A DNA stretch of 64,000 nucleotides from Bos javanicus. Its lineage: Eukaryota > Chordata > Mammalia > Artiodactyla > Bovidae. Shown piece by piece: positions 47,591-58,215 of the stretch. Position numbers and translations under genes: made by a program. The notes beneath the pieces were generated by a model. It was not told the DNA's origin and did not search any database. It saw only the letters and a list, made by a program, of their open reading frames with translations. The DNA is taken from NCBI RefSeq assembly GCF_032452875.1, contig NC_083897.1, forward strand, positions 14,118,854-14,182,853, written 5' to 3'. The first letter of the stretch is position 1; every line of letters begins with the position of its first letter.

Positions 47591-48397
47591 GCTTAAATGA
47601 GATAATTATTGTGCTGTGCTTAGTATAATGCTGGGCTTACGAATAAATTTCTAATACTTGGAACCATTTGAAGATGGAATGGGCTTCCTTAGGGATGGGA
47701 TAGTGAGTGAGTCCATGCTACTGGATGTGTTTAACAGGAGGTGGATCAGACTTAAGTTTCGTATGCAAATGAATCACCTGGGGATAGTGTTTAAATACAG
47801 ATTCTAATTTAAATAGGTCCTCTGTGGGGCATGACATTCTGCATTTCTAATAAGCCCCAGGTGATGATGAAGATGCCTAGTGATGAAATTTGAATAGCAG
47901 GGAGCTAGATGATTCTTTGGAGTGAGGGGATGCTGGAGAAGGTCTGTGATACTCCATCAGGTGGAGCATTGAATTAGATCTCTGCTGTCCATTATGGTGG
48001 CCACATCACCATATGTAGCTATTTGAAATGTATCTTGTCTGAGATGAGTTGTGGGTGTAAAATACACAAGAACTCAGTATAAAGAAAAAAAACTGTAAGA
48101 CAGCTCATTAATACTTTTTATATTGATTACATTCTGAAATGATACTATTTTGGTTATATTGGGTTAAGTAAATATTGTTAAATTTTTTACAAGGGCTGTG
48201 AATAGAAGGTGATTGGGCAATAACTAGAGGGTGTCAAAGGATTAGAAGAGGATTTTCTTGCTTTGGCAGCCTGGAAAGAATATGAAGCCAATAAGAAAGG
48301 GAGACTTTGGCTCTCCAGGATCAGCAAGGTGGGTGAGTGAAGGAGTGAGGTCTATAAGAAGGAAAGGAGGTTAAGACAAAGTTTGTGTGGCTTGTAT

Positions 48398-48478
48398 TGT
48401 TGTTTAGTCGCTAAGTGGTATCTGACTCTTTGTGATCCCATGGACTGCAGCACGCTGGGTTTCCCTTTCCTTTACTCT
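48398..48478 (-). mobile_element. 81-bp BovB/Bov-A 3' stub with target duplication
   Basis: Only the terminal 'gtcgctaagtggtatctgac'-type end is present. The 12-bp duplication TGTGGCTTGTAT lies at 48386-48397 and 48479-48490. Confidence 0.88.
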
Positions 48479-48604
48479 TGTGGCTTGTATACAGGTGTAT
48501 AAAAGATGGAAAGACTGGAAGGAAACATGTAGAAATGTTAACGCCAGTATCTAGGTAGTGGGGATGACGTTTGCATTATATTTTTGTGAAAGTGAAAAGA
48601 AGTG

Positions 48605-48803
48605 TTACTCGGTTCAGTTGTGTCTGACTCTTTGTGATGCCATGGACTGTAGTCCGCCAGGCTCCTCTGTCTGTGGAATTCTCCAGACAAGAATACTGGA
48701 GTGGGTAGCCTTTTCCTTATCCAGGGGATCTTCCCGACCCGGGGATCAAACCCCGGTCTGTGGCCTTGCAGGCAGATTCTTTACCGTCTGAGCCGCCAGT
48801 ACT
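48605..48803 (-). mobile_element. Bov-tA SINE
   Basis: Antisense Bov-A unit and head ('cggggatcaaaccccggtct', then 'ctgagccgccagt'). Confidence 0.92.
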
Positions 48804-49094
48804 TCTTTGTATATGTTTTTGTATTTTCCTTTTTCTTCCATAAAGATGCATAACTTTTAAAATTGGGGAAATGTAGAGGGACCAGAAATTAGAGGTAGCT
48901 TGGAACACTGACTTTAGCACATGAGGCCACCCCAGAGGAACGTGTGACAGGAGCACACAAATCACAAGAATGATAGTATAATAAGCAAATGTGTAGGCAT
49001 AGAAAGAAGACTAGGAAGAGGTGCTCCACCCTGTTAAGAGGAGTATCTCTGGATATTAGGATTTCAGGTAATTTATTTCAGTAATCTTTTCACT

Positions 49095-49178
49095 CCCAAT
49101 CCAGGGATGGAACCCAGGTCTCCTGCATTGCAGGAGATTGTGGATTCTTTACCAGCTGAGCCATAATGGGAGCCCTAA
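49095..49178 (-). mobile_element. Bov-tA SINE head fragment
   Basis: Antisense tRNA-like part only: 'ccagggatggaacccaggtc' to 'agccataatgggagccc'. Confidence 0.8.
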
Positions 49179-49420
49179 ATACCATCTTTTGACTTTTGTA
49201 TATAATTCACTTTTTGTGTATACAGTTTTAAAATGATTATGTACTTTTTTATAATCAGAAAAAGAAGCTATTGTACTTTTGAAAAATAGGCATGTTCTTG
49301 CCTCACAGAAAATAATAGTCCCACTATATCCTGTGTTGATAAAACCACATCTTAGGCTCTCGTCTTCTTCTGGCTTGGAAGAAACAAGTGGCCTGTAGAA
49401 CCGCTTGTGAACTGCCTATG

Positions 49421-49698
49421 CTGCTGCTGCTGCTGCCAAGTCGCTTCAGTCGTGTCCGACTCTGTGCGACCCCATAGATGGCAGCCCACCAGGCTCCCCC
49501 GTCCCCGGGATTCTCCCGGCAAGAACACTGGAGTGGGTTGCCATTTCCTTCTCCAATGCATGAAAATGAAAAGTGAAAGTGAAGTCGCTCAGTCGTGTCC
49601 GACTCTTAGCGACCTCATGGACGGCAGCCTACCAGGCTCCTCCGTCCATGGGATTTTCCAGGCAAGAGTACTAGAGTGGGGTGCCATTGCCTTCTCCG
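49421..49698 (-). mobile_element. BOVA2 SINE
   Basis: Complete antisense dimer with a perfect 14-bp duplication GTGAACTGCCTATG at 49407-49420 and 49699-49712. Confidence 0.96.
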
Positions 49699-49942
49699 GT
49701 GAACTGCCTATGGAGAGGGCCAAATCACGGGAAACTGGGCCTGCTACAGTGGCTGGGAGTGGCCTCTGGCCAACAGCCAACAAGAAAGTGAAGCCCTGGT
49801 GATACAGCTGCATAGAAGTGAATTCTGCAACAACCTGAGTGAGTTTGGACATGAATTCTTCCCCAGTCAAGTCTTGAGATAAAAACACACTGGCTATTTA
49901 CAGGATAGGAGGCAGGCGGTCACTACAGGTGGGTCACTGCAA

Positions 49943-50185
49943 GATTATTGCATAACACGCAATAATCTGGAGAGAAAAGGGAGGAGGGAATGTCTTTCAG
50001 GGCTGTTTAAGAATCACTGAAACAATGGAATATTACTCAGCCATAAAAAGAATGAAATGATGCCATTTGCAGCAGCATGGATGGACCTAGAGACTGTCAC
50101 ACTGAATGAAGTCAGCTAGAGAAAGATAAACAGCTGATTCTTAAACAGCCCTAAAAGACACTCCCGCCTCCCTTTTCTCTCCAGA
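49943..50185. repeat. Inverted repeat around an L1 scrap, plus small hairpin
   Basis: Arms 49966-50016 and 50135-50185 are 51 bp each and match in reverse complement with 3 mismatches and no gaps. The 118-bp centre holds about 90 bp of L1 ORF2 end in plus orientation ('ggaatattactcagccataa'). Overlapping the left arm is a second stem, GATTATTGC / GCAATAATC, at 49943-49967 with a 7-base loop. Confidence 0.95.
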
Positions 50186-50470
50186 CTTTTATGAAGTGTC
50201 TTTCAAGTATTTTTCCTATTTAAAAAAAAAATGAGTTGCCTGTCTTTTGATTGCTGAGTTTAGGAGTTCTTTATTTATACTGGATATGAGATTTGGTGGG
50301 ATACGTGGATTAAAAATCTCCTCTCCCAGCCTGGAGCTTACCTTTTCACTCTCTTAATTGTGACTTTTAATGAAAATAAAAATGTTACCAATATTTATTT
50401 TTTCCCCTCAGTTTTATTGCAATATAATTGACATAATATTGTATTAGTGATGTGAACTTCACCTCAATTA
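50186..50470 (-). repeat. L1 LINE fragments
   Basis: 'ttttgattgctgagtttagg' and 'ggagttctttatttatactg' are antisense L1 ORF1-ORF2 region. From about 50400 the text resembles an L1 3' end. Confidence 0.6.
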
Positions 50471-51266
50471 ATTTAAAAAAAGGGCTTCTGACTCCAAATA
50501 AAATTCTTTTTTCATTTTTTTAAGACAAGGTGTTTCTCTTGGGAGAGTAGAAAGATGAAAGCACTTTTTGGTTCAACATAAGTGAGAGTTTTCAAACAGA
50601 ACTATCGAAGAGCTTAATGGGTTGACTTGTGATCTATGCTTACACTGGAAATATTCTAGCAGGGACTGGACAACTGTCTGTAATGAATATTATAGAAGGG
50701 AACTCTAAATCTCCTTCTGACTTGAAGATTCAAGGATTCTATTCACTTGAATAGCTGATCTCTTGGAGAGATCAGAATTTGAACATTCCTGGCACCCACA
50801 ACTACTGCATAACCCAAGACAGAGTATACTCAAATTTGGGTCGTGTGGTAGAGACTATACACAGAAAATGATTAAAAAGTGGCCAACTTTGACAAATTTT
50901 TTTTTTAATTTGCAGTTAAAAAAATTTTGGAAACTAAGCAAACAGCAAATGTGTTAAATAAAAGTGTGCTATATGTTTATAGTGTTGTTTCTACAAATGC
51001 TATTTTAAAATTAATCTATTGTAGATCTTTTAAAATAAGTCATTTGAAAACAATGCTTCTTTTAATGAAGTTTACCTAGGTGTTTGGTGAGATTATCTGG
51101 CAGTGGCTGAGGCAACAAAAGTTCAGTACAGTCTTGTAGCAAAGCTAAGAGAGTGATTTGGTCAAAAGACAGCTATAATTCTACAAGGTTGGGCAGTCTG
51201 GATGTGAGGGACAGGCCCAGGTCACAGCTACAGCTAGACATACAGTTCATGTTACTGGAGAGAATA

Positions 51267-54093
51267 TCAGATCAGATCAGATCAGTCGCTCAATCGTGTC
51301 CGACTCTTTGGGACCCCATGAAACGCAGCATGCCAGGCCTCCCTGTCCATCACCAACTCCCGGAGTTCACTCAGACTCACGTCCATCGAGTCAATGATGC
51401 CATCCAGCCATCTCATCCTCTGTCATCCCCTTCTCCTCCTGCCCCCAATCCCTCCCAGCATCAGAGTCTTTTCCAATGAGTCAACACTTCTCATGAGGTG
51501 GCCAAAGTACTGGAGTTTCAGCTTCAACATCATTCCCTCCAAAGAAATCCCAGGGCTGATCTCCTTCAGAATGGACTGGTTGGATCTCCTTGCAGTCCAA
51601 GGGACTCTCAAGAGTCTTCTCCAACACCACAGTTCAAAAGCATCAATTCTTCGGTGCTCAGCCTTCTTCACAGTCCAACTCTCACATCCATACGTGACCA
51701 CAGGAAAAACCATAGCCTTGACTAGACGAACCTTTGTTGGCAAAGTAATGTCTCTGCTTTTGAATATGCTATCTAGGTTGGTCATAACTTTCCTTCCAAG
51801 GAGTAAGCGTCTTTTAATTTCATGGCTGCAGTCACCATCTGCAGTGATTTTGGAGCCCAGAAAAATAAAGTCTGACACTGTTTCCACTGTTTCCCCATCT
51901 ATTTCCCATGAAGTGGTGGGACCGGATGCCATGATCTTCGTTTTCTGAATGTTGAGCTTTAAGCCAACTTTTTCACTCTCCACTTTCACTTTCACTTTCA
52001 TCAAGAGGCTTTTGAGTTCCTCTTCACTTTCTGCCATAAGGGTGGTGTCATCTGCATATCTGAGGTTATTGATATTTCTCCCGGCAATCTTGATTCCAGC
52101 TTGTGTTTCTTCCAGCCCAGCGTTTCTCATGATGTACTCTGCATATAAGTTAAATAAGCAGGGTGACAATATACAGCCTTGACGAACTCCTTTTCCTATT
52201 TGGAACCAGTCTGTTGTTCCATGTCCAGTTCTAACTGTTGCTTCCTGACCTGCCTACAGGTTTCTCAAGAGGGAGGTCAGGTGGTCTGGTATTCCCATCT
52301 CTTGAAGAATCTTCCACAGTTTATTGTGATCCACACAGTCAAAGGCTTTGGCATAGTCAATAAAGCAGAAATAGATGTTTTTCTGGAACTCTCTTGCCTT
52401 TTCCATGATCCAGCGGATGTTGTCAATTTGATCTCTGGTTCCTCTGCCTTTTCTAAAACCAGCTTGAGCATCAGGAAGTTCACGGTTCACATATTGCTGA
52501 AGCCTGGCTTGGAGAATTTTGAGCATTACACTAGCATGTGAGATGAGTGCAATTGTGCAGTAGTTTGAGCATTCTTTGGCATTGCCTTTCTTTGGGATTG
52601 GAATGAAAACTGATCTTTTCCAGTCCTGTGGCCACTGCTGAGTTTTCCAAATTTGCTGGCATATTGAGAGCAGCACTTTCACAGCATCATCTTTCAGGAT
52701 TTGGAATAGCTCAACTGGAATTCCATCACCTCCACTAGCTTTGTTCGTAGTGATGCTTTCTAAGGCCCACTTGACTTCACATTCCAGGACGTCTGGCTCT
52801 AGGCCAGTGATCACATCATCATGATTATCTGGGTCGTGAAGATCTTTTTTGTACAGTTCTTCTGTGTATTCTTGTCATCTCTTCTTAATATCTTCTGCTT
52901 CTGTTAGGTCCATACCATTTCTGTCCTTTATTGAGCCCATCTTTGCATGAAATGTTCCTTTGGTATCTCTGATTTTCTTGAAGCGATCCCTAGTCTTTCC
53001 CATTCTGTTGTTTTCCTCTATTTCTTTGCATTGATCGCTGAAGAAGCCTTTCTTATCTCTTCTTGCCATTCTTTGGAACTCTGCGTTCAGATGTTTATAT
53101 CTTTCCTTTTCTCCTTTGCTTTTCACTTCTCTTCTTTTCACAGCTATTTGTAAGGCCTCTCCAGACAGCCATTTTGCTTTTTTGCATTTCTTTTCTATGG
53201 GAATGGTCTTGATCCCTGTCTCCTGTACAGTGTCACAAACCTCATTCCATAGTTCAGCAGGCACTCTATCTATCAGATCTAGGCCCTTAAATCTATTTCT
53301 CACTTCCACTGTATAATCATAAGGGATTTGATTTAGGTCATACCTGAATGGTCTAGTGGTTTTCCCTACTTTCTTCAATTTAAGTCTGAATTTGGCAATA
53401 AGGAGTTCATGGTCTGAGCCACAGTCAGCTCCTGGTCTTGTTTTTGCTGACTCTATAGAGCTTGTTCATCTTTGGCTGCAAAGAATATAATCAATCTGAT
53501 TTCGGTGTTGACCATCTGGTGATGTCCATGTATAGAGTCTTCTCTTGTGTTGTTGGTAGAGGGTGTTTGCTATGACCAGTGCATTCTCTTGGCAAAACTC
53601 TATTAGTCTTTGCCCTGCTTCATTCCATATTCCAAGGCCAAATTTGTCTGTTACTCCAGGTGTTTCTTGACTTCATACTTTTGCATTCCGGTCCCCTATA
53701 ATGAAAAGGACATCTTTTTTGGATGTTAGTTCTAAAAGGTCTTGTAGGTCTTCATGGAACCGTTCAACTTCAGCTGCTTCAGCGTTACTGGTTGGGGCAT
53801 AGACTTGGATTACTGTGATATTGAATGGTTTGCCTTGGAAATGAACAGAGATTATTCTGTCGTTTTTGAGATTGCATCCAAGTACTGCATTTCGGACTCT
53901 TTTGTTGACCATGATGGCCACTCCATTTCTTCTGAGGGATTCCTGCCCGCAGTAGTATATATAATGGTCATCTGAATTAAATTCACCCATTCCAGTCCAT
54001 TTCAATTCGCTGATTCCTAGAATGTCGATGTTCACTCTTGTCATCTCCTGTTTGACCACTTCCAATTTGCCTTGATTCGTGGACCTGACATTA
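51267..54093 (-). mobile_element. BovB LINE, 2.8 kb, nearly complete ORF2 region
   Basis: It has a (GATCA)n-like tail at 51267. Leftward reading from 54093 gives the endonuclease (53673-54107, 144 codons, with WTGMGEF and VYAPTS), linker (52875-53378), reverse transcriptase (52254-52814, FIDYAKAFDCVDHNKLWK; then 51423-52169 with YADD) and the C-terminal domain. These long, collinear frames mark a relatively young copy, still split by stops. The 5' end is missing. Confidence 0.95.
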
Positions 54094-54269
54094 TATAGTC
54101 CTTCCAATTTAGAAAGATTCTAAGCTGTAACCCCCTTAGTCTGGCTGAAAGAGAGTACTTTGCTGAGATGTAAATTTAAGGGTATTCACATTTCGGAATG
54201 CATGTACAGGTTTCTCACATTATTTTTAGTAAGGAAGTTTCTGAAGGTAACAAGGCTATTACTAAAGTT

Positions 54270-54500
54270 GAAAGCAGTGTCGCATAGTGGTTAAGAGCTT
54301 GGGCTCTTAAGTGAGAATTGAATTTGAATACCAGCTTTGCCACTCACCATGTTACTCTCTTAACTTCTTAAGACCTCACTTTTCCTGTCTATCAAAAGGG
54401 GGAAATAATAGCCCCTATCTCATAGGGTAGTTTTGTGCACATGAAAGCTTTTGTACCACCTTGGTAAGTGTTCCATAGTGTCAGCTGATACTATGTGTGC
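54270..54500 (+). repeat. MIR SINE
   Basis: MIR in plus orientation: 'catagtggttaagagcttgg', 'aataatagcccctatctcat', 'taccaccttggtaagtgttc'. Confidence 0.8.
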
Positions 54501-54947
54501 TGCCTGAATAAATTTTTTAAGTGGGGACAAAAAAGCAAAATGTGAACTAAAATGAGAATGATCCTTTTCGAACAAAGGTATTCTGAACATTCATTCATTT
54601 AACAAATAATCATTTAGAGTCACGTGCTTTGCGCTGACTTTTACTCAACATCTAAACCATACTATTTTGTATTCCCGTGTGATTATGGATCCTTCATGCA
54701 AGAGGCTTAAAAATGTAGCCCATTGGTTAACGTAATCACCTAGGGTGATTTGAAGTTGTCCCTTCTGGTTCCTGGGGGTGGCTAGAGCCCGAAGCTGGTC
54801 ACCAGGCCCTCTTATCGTTTGCTGGCTGATTGTGAGGTCCGGATTAACTCTCAGACTCCCCTGTTAGTATTTCCACTCTTCATCTTATCTAAAACTTTTT
54901 ATGGTTCCCTTTTCTGCTTCTAATTTGCTCTTTCTTAACCATGCTTT

Positions 54948-55871
54948 GGTTCCAAATAGGAAAAGGAGTACGTCAAGGCTGTATATTGTCACCCTGCTTA
55001 TTTAACCTATATGCAGAATACATCATAAGAAATGGTGGGCTGGAGGAAGCACAAGCTGGAATCAAGATTGCCAGGAGAAATATCAATCACCTCAGATATG
55101 CAGATGACACCACCCTTATGGCAGAAAGTGAAGAAGAACTAAAGAGCCTCTTGATGAAAGTGAAAGAGGAGAGTGAAAAAGTTGGCTTAAACTTCAACAT
55201 TCAGAAAACTAAGATCATGGCATCTGGTCCCATCACTTCATGGCAAATTGATGGGGAAACAGTGGAAACAGTGTCAGACTTTATTTTTCTGGGCTCCAAA
55301 ATCACTGCAGATGGTGACTGTAGCCATGAAATTAAAAGACGCTTGTTCCTTGGAAGGAAAGTTATGACCAACCTAGATAGCATATTAAAAAGCAGAGACG
55401 TTACTTTGTCAACAAAGGTCCGTTTAGTCAAGGCTATGGTTTTTCCAGTAGTCGTGTATGGATGTGAGAGTTGGACTGTGAAGAAAGCTGAGTACCAAAT
55501 AATTGATACTTTTGAACTGTGGTGTTGGAGAAGACTCTTGAGAGTCCCTTGGACTGCAAGGAGATCCAACCAGTCCATTCTAAAGGAGATCAGTCCTGGG
55601 TCTTCATTGGAAGGACTGATGTTGAAGCTGAAACTCCAGTACTTTGGCCACCTGATGTGAAGAGCTGGCTCATTTGAAAAGGCCCTGATGCTGGGAAAGA
55701 TTGAGGGCAGGAGGAGAAGGGGACGACAGAGGATGACATGGTTGGATGGCATCACCGACTCAATGGACATGGGTTGGGGTAGACTTCGGCATTTGGTGAT
55801 GAACAGGGAGGCCTGGCGTGCTGTGGTTCATGGGTTCGCAAAGAGTCGGACACAACTGAGTGACTGAAGTG
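54948..55871 (+). mobile_element. BovB LINE, 5'-truncated
   Basis: It starts inside the reverse transcriptase ('tggttccaaataggaaaagg') and runs to the 3' end. A frame of 239 codons (54941-55660) contains QGCILSPCLFNLYAEYI and YADD. The duplication AACCATGCTTT / AACCGTGCTTT lies at 54937-54947 and 55872-55882. It faces the antisense BovB at 51267 head-to-head. Confidence 0.95.
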
Positions 55872-55990
55872 AACCGTGCTTTGAGGGCCTGGCGACCTCA
55901 GACCTGATGCTGAGGTTGTTTGCTTACTTGATTTTTATTTCTGTCTCCTCCGCCCCCATCTCCTCCCCCTGCCCCGTCTCCCCAGCTCAG

Positions 55991-56191
55991 CTGCTGCTGC
56001 TAAGTCACTTCAGTCGTGACCGACTCTGTGTGACCCCATAGACTGCAGCCCACCAGGCTCCCCCGTCCCTGGGATTCTCCAGGCAAGAACACTGGAGTGG
56101 GTTGCCATTTCCTTCCCCAGTGCATGAAAGTGAAAAGTGAAAGGGAAGTCGCTCAGTCGTGTCCGACTCTTCGCGACCCCATGGAGGGCAG
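55991..56191 (-). mobile_element. BOVA2 SINE beside the SLC25A14 promoter
   Basis: Antisense, truncated dimer with an exact duplication CCCAGCTCAG at 55981-55990 and 56192-56201. It lies about 350 bp before the GC box of the promoter. Confidence 0.95.
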
Positions 56192-56539
56192 CCCAGCTCA
56201 GGCACCCCTCTAAATACCGCTCATGCCTTTTCCCACTTTTAAGATCTTTGCCCCGCCTCCTCACGCTCCCTTCATTCCCGAACTCTGCGCGCAGGCGCCC
56301 CACCCCTCTTCTTTCCCTAGACCTCGCACGCGCGAGGTGGGTGGTGATACTGTAACAAGGCATCACTGCGCCCACGTTAGCTGCAGAAGCTGCTACATTC
56401 TTATGCCTTAGCCTCTTCTCCCTGCACTTCCCTAAAGTCAGGTTTCCCCCTCTGGACCTTTGCGCCAGTAGCCTGCCCTACTCCCCCGTTAAGACCCTTG
56501 TCATCTCCGCCTCTTTCTTCGCGCCTCCGTTTTTAGGCT

Positions 56540-56689
56540 TAGAGGGGCGGAGTTGGGATGGCTGTACCACCGTTGCCGAGGCGACAGCTTGGTTACTTCC
56601 GTTGGTATCAATGCTTCCGGGTTGGCGTTGCAGTGGCGCTTCCGACTGTGGGAGCCTCGGCTTCCCAGTCGTCCGATGAGCCCGAGCAG
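56540..56689 (+). other. SLC25A14: SLC25A14 exon 1 (5' UTR), left end uncertain
   Basis: The exon is inferred from a strong donor, GAGCAG|GTGAGG, at 56689/56690 inside the CpG island. A strong acceptor (CTCTCTCCCCTCAG) follows at 56806-56819. If joined to exon 2 it supplies 5' UTR. An ATG at 56558 opens a frame that crosses the splice and stops at 56918 (see findings). The left boundary is only a guess based on the GC box. Confidence 0.6.
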
Positions 56690-56991
56690 GTGAGGGGGAG
56701 CTCCTGCACTTCCAGGCCGGGGAGCGGGGCTGGGCCGCGCCAGGCCGCGCGGGGCCGGGCTGGCCTGGTTCCCGACCTGGGAGGGGCTTAACGGTCCTTT
56801 GATCTCTCTCTCCCCTCAGCTGAGTCCCTTCCCTGTTTTTCACTCTTCTGGCATCGGTGGTTTTACTTCTTCGATTGAACCCTGCTTCCTCGACCCCCCA
56901 GGGAGGCCGCCTCATTAAGGCGCCTCCCTTCTCTCCACGAACTCGCTCTGACAGCTGAGGAACTGGCAAGATCCTGCTACCCAGAGGGTGA

Positions 56992-57066
56992 ATGGGTATC
57001 TTTCCCGGAATAATCCTAATTTTTCTAAGGGTGAAGTTTGCAACGGCGGCCGTGATTGTAAGCGGA
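56992..57066 (+). CDS. SLC25A14: SLC25A14 (UCP5/BMCP1) first coding exon, residues 1-25
   Basis: SLC25A14 is an inner mitochondrial membrane carrier of the SLC25 family, expressed strongly in brain. The exon (56820-57066) has 172 nt of 5' UTR without any ATG, then the start codon at 56992 directly after an in-frame TGA at 56989. It codes for a hydrophobic N-terminus beginning MGIFPGIILIFLRVKF, the known N-terminus of mammalian UCP5, and ends ...VIVSG. The sequence ends GTAAGCGGA|GTAAGC: a GT at 57058 and a GT at 57067 are both usable donors. The downstream one gives the long form and the upstream one removes Val-Ser-Gly (residues 23-25), as in the described short isoform. Codons run straight into exon 3 in phase 0. 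Confidence 0.95.
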
Positions 57067-57329
57067 GTAAGCAAACACCTCCATTGTACTAGTGTGAGGG
57101 ATGCTGTTGAAAGGTGCTCCCTTTCAATTTCTACCCCCTGTCACTCCTTGAGATCAAGGCATTGAAGGCATCTATTAAAATGCAGTTCAGCTAACTGATT
57201 GGGATGTCAGCCATTATGAATATGAATTAGCTTCTCAGATAAGGTAAAAGCAGGGACATTTGTAGTTCTCTGTCAGTGTTTCCTTGTTGTTGTCTTTTTT
57301 TTTCAGACCAGGGGTGCTTCAAGTCATCA

Positions 57330-58215
57330 TCACCTCTTCCCTCACCTTCATTCCCTACATCATCAAGTTCCTTTGTGTCTCCATTTTAGAAGTTTATCTC
57401 CAATCTTGCTGCCAACAAACATCTTGTCTGCTTTACTTCACACCATCCTAAGCTAGTTTCCTTGCCTCTCCTGTTTGTAATCCATTGCTTGCTGCAACCC
57501 TAGTAGGCTAACTAAAATGTGGTAGATTTCATCAGGTCACTAGTCTATTCAAAAATTTACAGTATCCCTTCCACCCTGCCACACTCACTTTGATTTCATG
57601 CCTTTCAACTGAATCTGTTCCTTATCATACTGTTTGTCTGATATTGTTTCAATATAAACAATATGTAAACAACATATTGTTTCAATAGAAAATAATTCTC
57701 TGTTCCAGTTAGGTTGCGTTCTTTCTTCTGAGAACAAACCATACTGATGCTTGCCTCCACATCCTGTGTTTTTCCCCAAATTTGTGTCTCTACAGCCTGT
57801 TCTCCCCTTACTCTCTCCTTTACCTACACCTGTGAATATTCTACCTGCCCTCTATCAAGGCCCACTTTAAGTTCTCTCATCTCCATAAGCTTTTTCGAAT
57901 TATTTAAGCTCATGTGGATTGGTTCCTTTTCCATGCTTGTCCTGCTCTTATAGTTTGTGCTATATAGTTTAGCACTTATTTTTTTTTCTCTGATGAACTA
58001 CTTTGATTTCTTCCACCGGATTATAAGCTCTTGAAAGGCAAGTACTGTATTTCATACAACTTTTATCCCCACACCCATCTCCTTAATTATCCAGGAAACA
58101 TAAATATTGTTATGGTGTTAGAACATGTTATGTGGTTTTCTTTTAAACATGGCATTTGTACCTGTAGCACATTGGGCATTTAGTATGCCTTCAATAACCA
58201 TTTGCTTGAGTCTCT
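57330..58215 (+). repeat. L2 LINE 3' region
   Basis: Diverged L2 in plus orientation: 'ctgtttgtaatccattgctt', 'aaggcccactttaagttctc', 'ttataagctcttgaaaggca', and an end like 'cacattgggcatttagtatg'. Confidence 0.7.

Larger units (their letters stand above)
56220..57085 (+). promoter_or_regulatory. SLC25A14: CpG-island promoter of SLC25A14
   Basis: A GC-rich, CpG-dense block surrounds the first exons. A GC box GGGGCGG is at 56544-56550. ETS-type ACTTCCG at 56595 and CTTCCGG at 56614 follow. I see no convincing TATA box, as usual for housekeeping-type CpG promoters. The transcription start cannot be fixed from sequence alone. Confidence 0.8.

Noticed and set aside
51394..51948. Plus-strand frame of 184 codons (and similar ones at 43405, 19472, 55201)
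   Set aside because: These serine/leucine-rich frames are the antisense shadow of the BovB reverse-transcriptase and C-terminal region and recur at every BovB copy.
51423..52169. A 248-codon reverse-transcriptase frame as a cellular or retron RT gene
   Set aside because: It is one piece of BovB ORF2 (YADD box, BovB flanks, tail repeat), broken by frameshifts against its neighbours at 52254-52814 and 52875-53378.
56478..57074. A 198-codon open frame on the minus strand over the SLC25A14 promoter
   Set aside because: It overlaps exon 1, exon 2 and the CpG island in antisense. Stop-poor GC-rich DNA explains it; the composition is low-complexity and matches no family.
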